Shown: positions 45,941-58,650 of the stretch, piece by piece
How positions within the stretch are numbered: the first letter of the stretch is position 1
Layout: each line of letters begins with the position of its first letter
From: Enoplolaimus lenunculus
Lineage: Eukaryota; Nematoda; Enoplea; Enoplida; Thoracostomopsidae
Assembly: GCA_030248215.1 (NCBI GenBank)
Contig: JASANG010003492.1
Location: 35,596 to 99,595, forward strand
DNA: 64,000 nucleotides
Direction: 5' to 3'
Program-made: the position numbers and the translations under genes
Notes under the pieces: model-generated
What the model was told of the DNA's origin: nothing
The model's input: the letters and a program-made list of their open reading frames with translations, nothing else
Databases searched by the model: none

Positions 45941-46053
45941 AGGTGGCGCTATACTTTTTTGATCATTAATGTTTCCGGTGTTGTGCGGCATTCGACGCGA
46001 ATTGCTGTACGGCGACGGGCGGCGTTGCACGACAATTAGAGCGCAACTCCTAA
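45941..46053. mobile_element. GC-rich family MITE, short copy
   Basis: Left 'ttaaggtggcgctatactt', right 'attagagcgcaactcctaa'. Only 60 bp from the previous copy. Confidence 0.65.
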
Positions 46054-46133
46054 TGTTCGGTAAATGAAAGTAAGGGCTGAAAAAAGATAATCTACATATT
46101 CGTATATGTAATACATATATATGTATGTATATA

Positions 46134-46260
46134 AGGGTGTACCGACCGGATACTAGATTATCCGGATCCGTCAGTTTTTGGTATCCGGTTGCACCATAGT
46201 ATATATAGATATAGATATACTATATATATAGATATATATACATATATACATACATAATAT
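46134..46260. mobile_element. Compact hAT-like element and AT-palindrome
   Basis: 46134-46195: 'agggtgtaccgaccggatac' to 'ggtatccggttgcacc', a 60-bp element reduced to its two ends. 46196-46260 is a TATAGATATA palindromic run. Confidence 0.5.
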
Positions 46261-46621
46261 AGTCGTATCGAACGTGACGGTTGGATTGCTATAGTCTGTG
46301 TCGCAAAGCGGGGATTTGTTTGTTTTTGCTGTTTGGTAAAATATTTTCATTAATTTAAAATAATATGCAAAGCAACGCCGCCATGCTGTTGGAAATTGAA
46401 AGACATTGCTAATTAAGCCGAGTAAATTATAGCGAACGGTCAATGTATTAAAACGCCTACGCAATCGTAGATTGCATAAATCGTTGCGGTACAGTGTAGA
46501 GTAAGAAGGTTCTATACAAGAATTACCGGTGTTTCAGTGAAGTAGCTTTTACTCTCGGACAGTCTCGGATAAGGAAAACTGGTACTTATTTACTACTTTT
46601 GGTAGAACCAAAATTGTCTCC

Positions 46622-46750
46622 ATCCCAGGCCAGTAGCCAGCTCACCTTGCTAGGGGGGCTAAAATATTTTAGGATGGGCATTTATTTATAGGTTTTCGAC
46701 GACTTACAAGGAAGGTTGAAAATCTTCTAGGGGGGCTGAGCTCCATCCTG
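46622..46750. mobile_element. 'gtagccagctcac' family copy
   Basis: 'caggccagtagccagctcac' to 'ggggggctgagctccatcc'; the internal 'gacttacaaggaaggttgaa' is the family hallmark. Confidence 0.6.
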
Positions 46751-47274
46751 TTACTGTTTGTTATATTGCAAGCCAACAGCTAAACATAACCCAGCCTACA
46801 TAATTGCAGTTGTGTGTGCGTGGGAGTAAACTCGGGCCAATACGTGTTTGTGTGTTTGTTTGTAGTCACGCTCAGTGCTAGAATAAACACATTTTAGAGT
46901 GCTTGTGAGGATTAGAAAAATTTATGAATACGAATATGTTGCGATGTGCCATGGTACACGTTGATAATTGAATTAATTAAAGCAAAAACTTTACACTTCA
47001 TAAATATTCGCATACCACAGAAAGACTCATTTAAACGTAGAACAAGGGATTTTTAGACGTAAGTAGTTTGTCTTGTGGACATTTATTGTGAGCCTTATTT
47101 GCAACCGCTGATATACCAACAACAACAAAAACAACAAAACAACAAAGTATGTTGTTGGTGGTACTTTGTTCATTTCTGAGTTGATTTATTCAAGATTACA
47201 CGGTATCGTGTGCCGATGTTAATTATAAGACCATTTCAAACTGCGAGACAGGGAGACTGTGTGATTTAGAGACA

Positions 47275-47560
47275 CCGGAAGTAGGAAGGTTTTGGCTTAG
47301 GATTCGGCTTATGTTTAGGATTGGGATTAGGCTTATGTTTAGACTTAGGATTAGGCATAGGCTTGTGCTTAGGAGATCAGGCTTATAACTGGAAGCCAGG
47401 GGACTACGTGATTTTAAGGCTGGAAAGTCGAAAGGTTAGGCTTATGATTCGGCTTCTGTTAGGTTTTGGAGTACGGTCGTGTTTAGGAGATTAAGCTTAT
47501 GTATAGGATTAGGCCTAGGTTTAAGCTTAGGATTAGGTTTAGGCTTAGTAAAGCAGGCCC
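47275..47560. repeat. Degenerate TTAGG-rich array
   Basis: Runs of gcttaggattcggcttatg, tttagga and cttaggtttagg across about 285 bp, in a larger gene-free stretch (46,260-48,640) where I see no other clear feature. No transposon termini found. Confidence 0.6.
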
Positions 47561-48644
47561 TATAGCTAAAATAGTTAACATGGGTCGTATCGTGAGCGTA
47601 TTTATTCTGGCATGAGGGAACCTGGTTCGAACAGTTTGGAATCGTTCAGTGATTGTACGTTTCGTCGACAAGTTTTGTTTGAAGTATTTTCAGTTCCGCT
47701 CCAACACCACTTTTTCTTCAGATCACTGACGAGTATTCAGTCGTTTAAAAATGGTAAGCAAAAGTTAGCACTTGGACCGACTCGACAAGAGTAGAATTTA
47801 TGTATATTGGATATATACAGTTTATAGTGGTGTGTCTGCCGGTTTTTATTGAGTCTGAAGAACTGACTTAGTAGCGGTGACATTGACTAATGTGGTGTAG
47901 CGGGCACGCTGCCGATCAGGTGAGTCGTTTACGAAGTCTAGAGAGGTAGGTCCAGTTGGTAGATGTTACCATAGGGGCACAATTTTGGTAAGTGTGTAAA
48001 TGAAAAAAGTTTGCCGCTGAATTAATATATATTGATATATGTATATGTATCGATATATGTATATATATATAATGTCCCTACTTATGCATGTATGCATATT
48101 ATGTATGTATATGTTCTGTTTGCGTATGTTATAAGACTGTAAGACTGTTGTTGTACTTGGAGTTCAGTATGAAGTAGATTAAAGTAGCTTGCATTCGAAA
48201 AGTTGGTGTGAAGACCGTAAAGGGAAAAGTTTGGTAATGACTTTACCGGTTGGTGCCAGCTCGGCATTTGATGTCTCTTAAAATGACTTTGTAGCAGTAT
48301 GAAGAAACAAAGCAATATAGTGAGAATATGTACTGCTGGGTAAATTGGTTTCATGCTGACTTTCAAATTGAAGACATACGTAGCACAACGTGAAGGCTGG
48401 ATGACTGTCAGGGTTGCAACAAAACTTGGAATGTGAATTTGGACAAGCCGGATGATAGGAATCATCCGTCTACCTGTCAGTGTCCGTTTAATTGAGCTGG
48501 AAAACAGGCTTACAGGCTGAACCTTTTAAGGAGAGTTTTAGTTCTTGCGTTTTGGACTTCAATCTTGGTTTTAATGAAATCGGATTTTGATATTTTCGCA
48601 TATTTCTATTGCCCGTATCATGACTCGATTTGCTTTAATTTTTT

Positions 48645-48815
48645 GGACAATGTTACTTTAAGGGGCGTAACAGTAGATTACGAGTATTCCTCAGCCAAAA
48701 CCTAAGCGTTGCAAAAATGAATTCCTAAGCCTAAACATAAGCAAAAAATGTAATCTAGAATCTAAACCTACTCTTTTGTAGACCTACCAGAAACTCCTTT
48801 ATAGTAACAAGGGCC
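48645..48815. mobile_element. TTAGGC-bearing MITE with exact 8-bp duplication
   Basis: Left GGACAATGTTACTTTAAGGG, right 'cctttatagtaacaagggcc'. Interior cctaagc units, degenerate. Flanks aatttttt at 48637-48644 and 48816-48823 are identical. Confidence 0.88.
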
Positions 48816-49307
48816 AATTTTTTATAACAGTGAAGAGATTTTTCGCAGTCAAAATGCGACCAATCTGAAAATGAAAACCGCATATTGAAGTATATTTGTT
48901 TATAACTCACTCGGTTAAGTAAAATTTTAAGTAGACAGCAGGGTTACACCCTGATTGTGTTGTATATTTGTTTGTCACTGTCATGTTATTTGAGTCGATT
49001 GTGATGTATTGTTTCTTGGTCTATTTTTGTGCCATGTAAAAACTGACTTTTGGTGAAAAATAAAGATAACCTGGTTTATTGTATACGTTTAATACTTTAG
49101 TGATTGTAAAGTACTGTGAATAAAATAATTTTAGCGCAATTGTTTTGAAAAACGTTTTGATACAAAGTACAAACTAAAACAGTTATTATAGCGGATGATG
49201 ACCAGCCTGCAAAGAATGTGCGAACGACTGTTTTCGGGTCGGGTCGTTAATCAACTGAAGAACAACGATGATTGATTGGAAATATTGAAATCTAGAATAG
49301 ACAATTT

Positions 49308-49796
49308 GGCCAATGTTACCCTAAAGGCCGTCCCATTTTCCCGGGACAGAAATGTACCAGGAGTACCCGTCCGATTTTCCCGGGACAGCAATGTACCAGG
49401 AATACATACAAAAAATATAATTGGGACAGCGGGACAGATAAGACAGTGGGACAAATGGGACAGTCAGGACAAATGGGACAGTTAGGACAGATGGACACTT
49501 TGGACACTGGACAGATAAGACAAATGGGATAGTTGATATATATAGTCTGCAAAAAATGGTGAGTCAAGTTGACTCTCCGAAATAGGCTTTTCCGGACTAC
49601 ATAAACTGAGTCAAACTCTGACTCCGCTAAAGTCAAATTCGACTCTGGCGGAGTCAGAGTTTGACTCAGTTTGTGTAGTACGGAAAAGCCTATTTTTGAG
49701 AGAATCAATTTGACTCACCTTTTTTGCAGTGTAGGCTTAGGATTACGTATATTTCTGTCCCCGGAAATTGAGACGTCCTTTATAGTAACGTGGGCC
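49308..49796. mobile_element. MITE carrying a GGGACA-type minisatellite, with nested MITE
   Basis: Left GGCCAATGTTACCCTAAAGG, right 'cctttatagtaacgtgggcc', the ends of the TTAGGC-bearing family. Flanks gacaattt at 49300-49307 and 49797-49804 are identical. The interior holds a doubled 'ccgattttcccgggacag' block, then many gggacaaat/gggacag units, and only one gcttagg unit. A palindromic TA-type MITE sits inside at 49545-49731. Confidence 0.9.
49545..49731. mobile_element. Palindromic 'gagtcaaattgactc' MITE at a TA site, nested
   Basis: GTCTGCAAAAAATGGTGAG at the left and ACTCACCTTTTTTGCAGTG at the right, with TA at 49543-49544 and 49732-49733. Inserted next to a gcttagg unit of the host element at 49308-49796. 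Confidence 0.85.
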
Positions 49797-50206
49797 GACA
49801 ATTTAATACTAAAAATACAGAAAACGAATACCGGTCAAACTATTGGAAACCGATAGTTGTACCTAAGTTTCGATGGCCAGTATTAAAAACACTATGCTCG
49901 TGTAAAGATTATTGGGGAACATTCTTCTGTAGGCCTGTCATAAAGCAGGGCAGGGTGCAATACGCTTAGGCTTTGAATAACGCGAAGAACGCGAAGTGAC
50001 CTTGCACAGCCATGCGGTGTAAAGTACAACAATGTAACATTTCATTAATATTGTAAAAACGAAAACTTTAATTATAAAATTAATCACATGTGTAAAAGCA
50101 AAAAAATTTGTAAATTCAAGGTGCCGAACTCAAAACCACTAACGCATACCCGTACTGCAAGTGCAGCCGATTTAAGATTTTTATATAAATACGCTTCTTA
50201 CGAGGG

Positions 50207-50647
50207 CTACATAATGTAAAGAACAGGAACGGAACAGTATTAAAAGCATATTCCTAAGCCTAAGCTTAAGAATGAGCATAAGCCTAACTAACCCTAAAGC
50301 CAAGCAAAAAAATTTAAAGCTTAAGCTTACTCTATTCTAGTCCCACAGGAAAACGTTACGCCCCTGATCTTTACATGGGCCCATAGGAAGCCGATCCTCG
50401 GCTTATGTTGTTAAATTTCTGGGCCAACGTATAGAACAGGGCCGTAACAATAGTATCTTAAGAATGAGCATAAGCCTAACTAACCCTAAAGCCAAGCAAA
50501 AAAATTTAAAGCTTAAGCTTACTCTATTCTAGTCCCACAGGAAAACGTTACGCCCCTGATCTTTACATGGGCCTATAGGAAGCCGAAGCTCGGCTTATGT
50601 TGTTAAATTTCTGGGCCAACGTATAGAACAGGGCCGTAACAATGGTA
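50207..50647. repeat. TTAGGC-bearing MITE and 192-bp tandem duplication
   Basis: A MITE (about 50207-50380, ending 'cccctgatctttacatgggcc') begins the block. The segment 50265-50456, covering most of that MITE plus the start of the next terminus, recurs almost unchanged at 50457-50647. Confidence 0.8.
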
Positions 50648-50651
50648 TAAG

Positions 50652-51046
50652 CCTATTCCTACGCCAAAGATTGACCTTGTACCTAAGCCTAAGCAGAAAT
50701 CAGTCTAAAGCTTAAGCTTACTTTATTGCACTCCTGCAGAGCACGCACCGCCTCTGATATATACGTGGGTCAATTTCTTGTAAAATTCGATGCTATTATT
50801 GAAAGATATGGTTGCATCTATTCCATATACTTTTGGAAGTAAATTTATCTCCTATTCCTACGCCAAAGATTGACCTTGTACCTAAGCCTAAGCAGAAATT
50901 AGTCTAAAGCTTAAGCTTACTTTATTGCACTCCTGCAGAGCACGCACCGCCTCTGATATATACGTGGGTCAATTTCTTGTAAAATTCGATGCTATTATTG
51001 ATAGATATGGTTGCATCTATTGCATACTTTTGGAAGTAAATTTATC
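50652..51046. repeat. 199-bp tandem duplication
   Basis: The unit starting 'cctattcctacgccaaagat' occurs at 50652 and 50851 with only a few differences, including 'attgaaag' against 'attgatag' and a 3-4 bp deletion. It contains a TTAGGC-bearing MITE fragment. Confidence 0.88.
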
Positions 51047-51366
51047 TCTAATTCGAGTTGTGTAATACTCGTATCTGCTCGGTACAGTGATATCACCTAT
51101 ACTTGTGATAGACAGGAATTTGGTGTAATAGCAACGTCTATACAGAAATACTTAAACATTCCATCAAATATTCAAAATAGCAGAATACATATTAACCAGA
51201 TTAAACAATAAACATAATTGAAACTTAATAACAATACTCAATCTCAGTAATCAACAAAAAATTAAGGCATCATTGTTTAATAATAAATAAACTTTGAGTA
51301 TCAAAGTGTTATACTGTAAAAAATAATTTTTTCGCTTGGAATATGCAACTAATGAACCCAAGCGTT

Positions 51367-54300
51367 TTACAGTTGCGACACTTCGTGAAAATATGCAGCC
51401 AGCAGTTTGGTCTGAAACAATAAGACAAGACAAAAATCAGAAATCCAACAGAATAAATAAACATCTGTTTCAAAATGACTCGTCAAAATTAGCCAATTAA
51501 CAAACATCTGATATTCTCTGGATCGATTCTGTTTTGAAAAAGCCGAATCCTATAAAACTCAGCAGCAGGGTACTACCGGAGGTCTGGCTCCGGCAGAAAA
51601 TCGGCCTCCGGCTCTGGTAGAACTTTTGCCGGGCCGGAGGTGTGCCTCTGGCTCTGGGTGCGGCTCTGATAGAATTTTTGCCAGAGGTTGTAAAATTATC
51701 AGTTTAGTGAATTAACTAATTAACCATCATTTTTACTACGTAATTTCGCCTGACCTCCGGCTCCGGCAAGTTTTGCTGACCTCTGGCTCCGGTATTTTGA
51801 ACCTTCACTTACACCCTGCTCAGAAGTATATACATGTCGTGTTTCAGAAAATAAAGCTCTAACTCAGCATCTTTTCACAACGTGTTTCGTATGTGCATTG
51901 ATCATATTCTGAAAAAGCATGTTTTCAGGACTTCTAAAACGTGCTGATTAGCATGAAAAATACTTGACGAATAGCATATTTTTCACGTTGGGTTATATAG
52001 TCAATTAGCTGTAATTCGGTGGTGCAATATATTTCTCAATTCCTGTTCTGGTTTCTGCTTCCAGCGGAACGTAGTTCCTGTTGAAGCCCTGGTTTGTATT
52101 CTGTAGTCAGGAATATTAAATTGAAGCATTTCTAATACAAGCAGTCGCTCCAACCATTTAAGAATGAATAGGACTGCCTGCCTATTTTCCAAAAACTAAC
52201 CCCCATGATATAATTGTAGCGATCGAATTTTTCGTTTTGAGAGTGAGCCATATCGTCACACCGACCCATCGGAAGTAACATTACATTTTTGCCAGTGATT
52301 TCTTGGAATGTAAGCGTTACCGGTATACTGCCGCCTTCACGAGTCAAATCTGGTTCTTTGCCAAATACTGAAACAACCGGTCCAGCGGCTGATCCGCATT
52401 TAATTTTAAGTTAATGCAACACTACACAGGGCTCTTTATGAAAATTTGGCTGCGAATGCGGTAGTTACACAACATCGATTCCAAGGGAGCCAAACAGGTT
52501 TGAGTTGACTTGACACGCCCCATTTTTAAAAGATATAAAACATAAGTATCATAAATTTTGTTAATATTAATAAATAATAATGTTCTCGTTCCCAGCAGTA
52601 AGAATGTGCATCAGCTTTTAATAATAAAAATAATTCGCTTCCGCCGCTGTTTTATAATGCTTGTGTATGCCAGAGCCAGAACTTTACGCCAACACATAAT
52701 ATAAAAGTGTCAAAAAATTTTAAGCCTACCAAACAGCAACAATTTTAAATTGAATTTTTAATTTTAAGATTGTTACAAAAAATAATCTGAAACATATTCC
52801 GCTATAAGTTATTGAGTTGCAATTACGTGTTGAAACGTCAACAAAGTTCCAACTTGCATCATAAAAAATAAAAAACTAACCTCGTTTCATCGCCTTTCGA
52901 CCAGCGGTATAATGTTCGTGGTTAAAATCTGCGACCCACGGTTTACCGCCATGATACGGGATCACTCTATAACCAATATCAGCTGCACGATGTTTTACGA
53001 TCAACTAGGGCTACAAAATAGCGTTTTATTTTTGCTACTTCTGATGTGCCTCCGCTGAATTTAAAATTTTGAAGCATGGTCAGGTTGTTCGAGGTCTGGT
53101 TAAAAGGTCTATAATTTCATATTTAAGTTCAAATTCCGATAACATGAAACAGTTACAATAGAACTAGGAACTTAATGTTTCCCAAACATTAAACATGTGC
53201 AACCGAATTTCATTGACAACCCTTAAATTCATCATTGCCAATAATGAAATGACCAGCTTTTCTACTGCTATCAATCCTTACATGCCATAATAACGACACT
53301 GTTCCTCGAGTCTTACTCAAACATATTTACAAAAACATTCACTACAATCAGTCTTATCTCGCTTCCAAAATTCTAAATTACAAATTTTCCAACTTTTTGA
53401 AACTTATATTAAACACAAACATATCCTAAACTGTTTACGTAAACTACACAATATAACACTTACTTGCATACGTTCGGAGACCCACGATCAGCGTGTAACT
53501 TTTCCAAATATTTGACCACTAGCGGATTGATAATATCCGGCGTTTGATTTGGCACAATTCGAATCGAAAATTTTCCCACAACTTTACGGGGAATCACAGT
53601 TTTCGCTCCAGACTCGCTAAACGCACCTTCGATGCCTGAAGTTTTCAGCACAAGTAAAATAATGTATACATTCGACTGCGTTTCTTGAACGATTAGTCAA
53701 TCTTACGCGGTATTGACCTGTTACTGACTACCTCGAAAATTTCGAGGTTTAACCTGTAAGAAAAGACAGATAATTCAACATTAGCTTTTGTAACATTTAT
53801 CGGAAATAAATATTCCAAAACATCAGCGGGCCCGTAGCCAAGAGGGGGCTCAACCCCCTGAAATCATTTGCCCCCCCTAGAAAATTTTAAACCTTTCTTG
53901 TAAGTCAACGAAAAGCTTTGTACGCCCCACTTGAGAAAATTTAAGCCCGTCCAGCAAGGTAAGCTGGCTATAGGCCTGGACATAAGACAACATATATAAT
54001 GTAGTCTTGTCCAACTCATAATCCCAAGTAGCAAATAATACGAGCCAGCATAAAAATACTCAAACTATGCATTACAAGAACCAATTGTACAATCAAACAT
54101 CATGATCTATTGCCAAAACTACGTCACAATATATTGCATCCCTTTGCTTGCTATTTCCAAACAGAACTGGACGCAGCCTGACCAACGTTTAAAATCAAAT
54201 ACCTACCGTGAATAGACAGAGAAGGATACCGCCAACGGCTCATCAAAAGTGATGTTTTGTCAGGCTTGGCTAGCTTACATGCACCAATATCACACGCATA

Positions 54301-57300
54301 GTCGGCCTGAAATTTAGAGTGACGCAACACATTTTATAACTAGTTTAATGCCGTCCTGCTGCGAAACAAGTACAGCGCCCCCGCTCGTAACAGTTCCCAA
54401 AAATAGAAACACTTATTTATTTTGCATAGATTCTGGTTTGTTATAAGAAAAGATTTCAAACAGCACGCATGCATATATTAATGGACATAAGGGTCGTTAC
54501 CCCACACAGGAATTAAACTAATTAACGACCAGGGCTCCACCTTGTGGCAACCACGGCATACGAATTGTTTTTTCACGTCTAGACAGTTTTGACAGCCCCC
54601 GCGATTAATATACGTATAACAAAGTCCCATCATATGGTACCTTTATGGGTAAGATGTATTTTCATTTTATCTTCTACAGCGTCAATGTTTATAGTTTTGT
54701 GGCAATGAAATTATTTCAAATTGTGATAAAATTTATACCTAGTACAACCTTACTGCTCATATGAATACGTTCGCTTACTATGTCAAAATCAATATTGTCG
54801 TACAACTTTTTCTCGTCTTCGGTCAACGGCGCCACTGAGTCATTCACGCCAGGAATTTTTATATTTCCATGAGCATCGACTAATTGGTCAAGCAAATAGA
54901 TTAAATCTGACATTCCTTCGTGCCTAAATCGATAATAGAGTAACAAAAAAAATATTTTTCAGCTTTAGGTGTGCTACTTATCGCAATTTCAGCTTCCAAC
55001 TTTTTGGTCTACGCAGTGCTGAAGTTCTGACGACATAATAATCAGTGAGTTATCACCATAACATCATTCAAGTATGATAATAAGTTACTGGTTTACAGAA
55101 ATTCGAATAAAAGACAACATTTTTGATATAATTTCAACCATTACGTCAAAAGCATCGACATGGTAAACGCAAAAAATATAGCAACCTTAGAATAAAAAGT
55201 GTGCACTTACATGCTGCCTCCGAAAACACCGGAATGCAAATCTTGTCTTGCGCAGCTAATTTCCACGAAGAAATAGCAAATACCCCTAAAACAGCCACAC
55301 AAGTAATAAATAGTACATCAGAGGAATACGCAAAATCTATGCTATATGTCTTAAAGCTGTGTGCCAGTTTGATTTACCAATAGTAACTGTTTACAAGGAT
55401 GCTGTTGCAATAGGTGTCGAGCGACTTTTGTGCACGAACAACCTGCTCGCGTAAAACATAGACCCGCAGCAGTGTCGATAGTTATTAGCTAAAAATTTCT
55501 GTGGATTTGGTCCAAAAACTCAAAAGTTTGAACGTAAAAAATATACATACAACCACCAAATTAACTGAAGTAGTTTTGTTTGTAAAAAATTAAATTAGCT
55601 ACTAAATTTATATACCGGTTTGTTATCATCAAATTTTGAGTAACTTTAAGCTCACACACATCATTTGTTTTGCTACACCCGTTTCAGCAATTTCCACTCC
55701 CTAAATATTCTTTAATATAATTTGACCTACCGCAGTCCATAAGTGATACAAGGCGTATTCTTTCCGAGCCAGTAATTGTCAGAAATGCAAACATAATCGA
55801 CATCCTAAATACACATCTCTTCAGCTAACATTGCAGTCAGACTTTTGATAACATATCTAAGAAGAAACTACAATAACGGTAAACTAGCATTGCTACCTAT
55901 TATGACTACCTACCTAATGCAAAGCATTTCTTTCCAATTGCACTACGCAATAGATCAACTTACACAATCAGGTACCGCCCATGACGACCAAAAGCAAGAA
56001 TGAGTCAGGTGCTACTTTCCTCAACCAACATTAATATTAATCTTTCAGAAAGTATGCCACGTCAAAATATATATTCACGGAACTGCTTTCCCAGTTGATT
56101 ATCCGACAAAAACCCTTATACGTATCCGGAATGAACCTACCGAATACCGTGATATTTGCAGCTGTGGTGCCCAATATAAAAACGGCTTTAAACGTGGATA
56201 CATTAAATATTTTGCTGACTGCATTTCCTGACAATTCAAAACACTTAGTTTCATACACTGAAAAGTATAATGAAGCATCAAAGCAACAATTTATTTTAAT
56301 TCACCAAACATGTACTTTTATGCGATTCAAAGAGTTCAACAGTACACATCATATGCTCGCTATATCCGGTCAACATCTGATTCCGGTTAAAAAAGTCAAT
56401 GTATTATAATAAGGCTAGTGGCCGCTGCTCGCACGGTCCTCCCGTTTCTGCGAAATCATCACCAAACGAAACCAATAGAACCAACCTTGAAAAATGTGTC
56501 TTTGATCGATAGAAGGCAATCGTCCAATCCTTCAGAGCCACTTTCTTCCATTCCTTCGAAAACAAACTAAACCAAAAAACAATTAATGCTATTACAAACA
56601 TCTTAATTAAAACTTATTGACCGAACACAATTTCTAGAATATGTACGTGTAATCGCCATTCGGCTTCAGCAATATTAGCAATGGCAAATATAATAAAACA
56701 TTCTTGAATTAGCCATAAAATCACTACAACACGCAAACATACCTTAATATTAATCGGAATTTCAATTTTAAGCGCTTGCAGCGCTTCGATAACATTAATC
56801 CATGCAATTACAGGTCCCTAAAAATAATAAACTCAACTTTGTTAAACGCAACGTTAAGTCAGTAATGTAGAATTATGGTAGCATTTTATACACTTGGACC
56901 TTCAAGAAATCAATAGTTAAGGTTGATTTCCGGAATTTAGTTCTATGTTGAGCACTACCATATAGAGCACTTCACGAAAATTTTGCTGCTGATGTGGTGG
57001 GGCTCGAACTCACGATGTGCGGTTACCGGCCCGGTGCTCTGACACTGAGCTACGCAGCCATGCAAACTTTTCGCAACAATGGCTCAATATACCGTAAGTT
57101 TAACAAGAAGATACATAAATGAATACGCCGCGAAACCGCACGAGCTCTAGAGTCATGGTAGTAGCATTTTATAAACTTGGACCGTCAAGAAATCAACAGT
57201 TAGGGTTGATATTCGGAATTTAATATTGTTCAGTTAACTTCGATACCAGACAGACGGCGCTATGCATCGAGTTACGAAGTGTTTATGACAGACGATGCTA

Positions 57301-58460
57301 TATCCAATTATAAAGCGCTTTGTGAAATAAAGTGCGTCCACTTGGCATACTTTATATACTTGATTTGGAGTTATACGCAAACCAGCGGTCATTGCTATAT
57401 TTAATTTCTGCATAGAATCTATCGTTAATGAGAAAAACATACTTTGTCATCGGTTGAACCTCTTCCGAACATTTTCCCATCCTTTTCAATTAACTGAAAT
57501 GGCTCAGTGTTCCAACCGTCCTCCTGTAAAATAAGCCATATACGCAAATACATATACAAACCCTACTAATGTGTTTACAACATTAAATTAAAGACACTGA
57601 TAGCAATTTCATATACATACATATCTATGTCAAAAGTTCATTTGCAGAAATGCTATTCGTGAATTTACATCAATCAACTGTATAATGCGCTACCGCTAAT
57701 ATACCTTTTGCGCAGGTTGTACATCCAAATGCCCATAAATACAAACTGTCTTTTTCAGCGGATCATTACCCAAATGTCCGATTAGAATTGGCGGTAATGG
57801 CAAAGTTTTACCATTCGGCAGCGTTTGAATTCCAGCATTTTTCAGTTCACACTTAGCACCTAATCGCTCCATATGCTAAAATAAATACATTTAAATACCT
57901 ATATAAAATATATTCTGCAACAGACCACAAATATATATAACTACAAACATATATAAAGCAGAGTTGCGTCCGGGTTCCAGTATTCCAGATATTCCGCGTG
58001 TATATGTATGTTCATCGAAAATTTTGTGCAGGTCCGGGTATCTATTTTTAAATGTTGCAAATCTAATATATTGTATACTCAAACATCGGTGCCTGCTATG
58101 TAATACTAAGGACACAACGATTAGATATTTCGCTTTAAACTAGTCTCTAATTGACAATTCAGAAACTAATACCGCGTTTGTCCAAGAAACCATACGAACG
58201 ATCTCATCTCTCGTCTCCGGCCACGCTGAAACACTTTTGATCTCAACGGCTTCACGCAATCGATCTACATACGCGTTCGCATGTTCATCAATATAACTGA
58301 AACAGCAAACGAAGCTCATAGAATAACAGTGGGCAAGTTATATTTGACCTAAATTTCTGATGTTGCTGCTGATTTGTGTTTTACAGTGAACAATATATAT
58401 AAACTCTATTACAACATTTAAAGCAACTAACCTAAAAACCGTATCCAGCTTAGCTTCCAT
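51367..58460 (-). CDS. CNDP2: Cytosolic non-specific dipeptidase, M20 family (14 exons)
   Basis: Di-metal peptidase that splits dipeptides such as Cys-Gly. Exons: 58432-58460, 58173-58296, 57705-57875, 57443-57523, 56743-56817, 56486-56566, 55731-55804, 55211-55285, 54779-54923, 54207-54306, 53472-53635, 52881-53004, 52201-52367, 51367-51411. All phases agree; 484 residues against 475 in human. Catalytic and metal residues are all present: YGHLDVQPA (His near 100, Asp near 102), GRGSTDDKG (Asp near 133), [10 protein letters not shown] (Glu near 167-168), SDNYW (Asp near 196), DLHSGVFGG and AHSQNEK (His near 456). The last exon is only 15 codons and ends in EVSQL, close to the human end. No signal peptide, consistent with a cytosolic enzyme. 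Exon 12 carries a short insertion before [16 protein letters not shown] on the minus strand (51276-51281) could be the polyadenylation signal. Confidence 0.96.
51566..51818. mobile_element. hAT-like CAGGGTACTACCGGAGG element with 8-bp duplication
   Basis: Left CAGGGTACTACCGGAGG, right 'ccttcacttacaccctg'. Interior 'ctccggcag' and 'cctctggctctgg' units. Flanks ctcagcag (51558-51565) and ctcagaag (51819-51826), 7 of 8. In the last intron of the dipeptidase gene. Confidence 0.82.
52000..52097. mobile_element. hAT-like fragment ('ttcctgttctgg' type)
   Basis: Right end 'ttcctgttgaagccctgg' matches the element at 36718. Left part lost. Dipeptidase intron 13. Confidence 0.55.
53830..53978. mobile_element. 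'gtagcc' family copy with both ends
   Basis: Left 'gggcccgtagccaagagg', right 'agctggctataggcct', inverted. Reads opposite to the copies at 1884 and 46622. No sure target duplication. Dipeptidase intron 10. Confidence 0.6.
56878..57228. repeat. 63-bp direct repeats flanking a tRNA-Thr-like sequence
   Basis: 56878-56941 and 57165-57228 are near-identical ('gtagcattttata' to 'ttcggaattta'), 287 bp apart. Between them, 56986-57062 on the minus strand resembles tRNA-Thr: a perfect 4-bp D stem GCTC/GAGC, anticodon-loop CCGGTAA (GGT) and T-loop GTTCGAGC. The acceptor and anticodon stems do not pair, so a pseudogene or SINE head is more likely than a working tRNA. Confidence 0.65.
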
Positions 58461-58650
58461 GTCGACGTCACTGTATGAATAATTAAGTCTATATGCCCCT
58501 AAATATTTTACATACCACGTGCTGCGAGATTATGCTGTTTTATAAATATTCCGCTAACGCAACATCCGCTTAACTCACTATACGCAAGTTTAACATGATA
58601 TGCGCAGACAAATAACCTTACGGTTTTTCTAAATTTGTCGTCAAACTTGT

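Noticed and set aside
48082-48465. A 127-codon minus-strand frame
   Set aside because: Composition is unremarkable, no domain or neighbouring exons; probably chance.
56986-57062. Functional tRNA-Thr gene
   Set aside because: The acceptor stem does not pair and the anticodon stem keeps only about two pairs.
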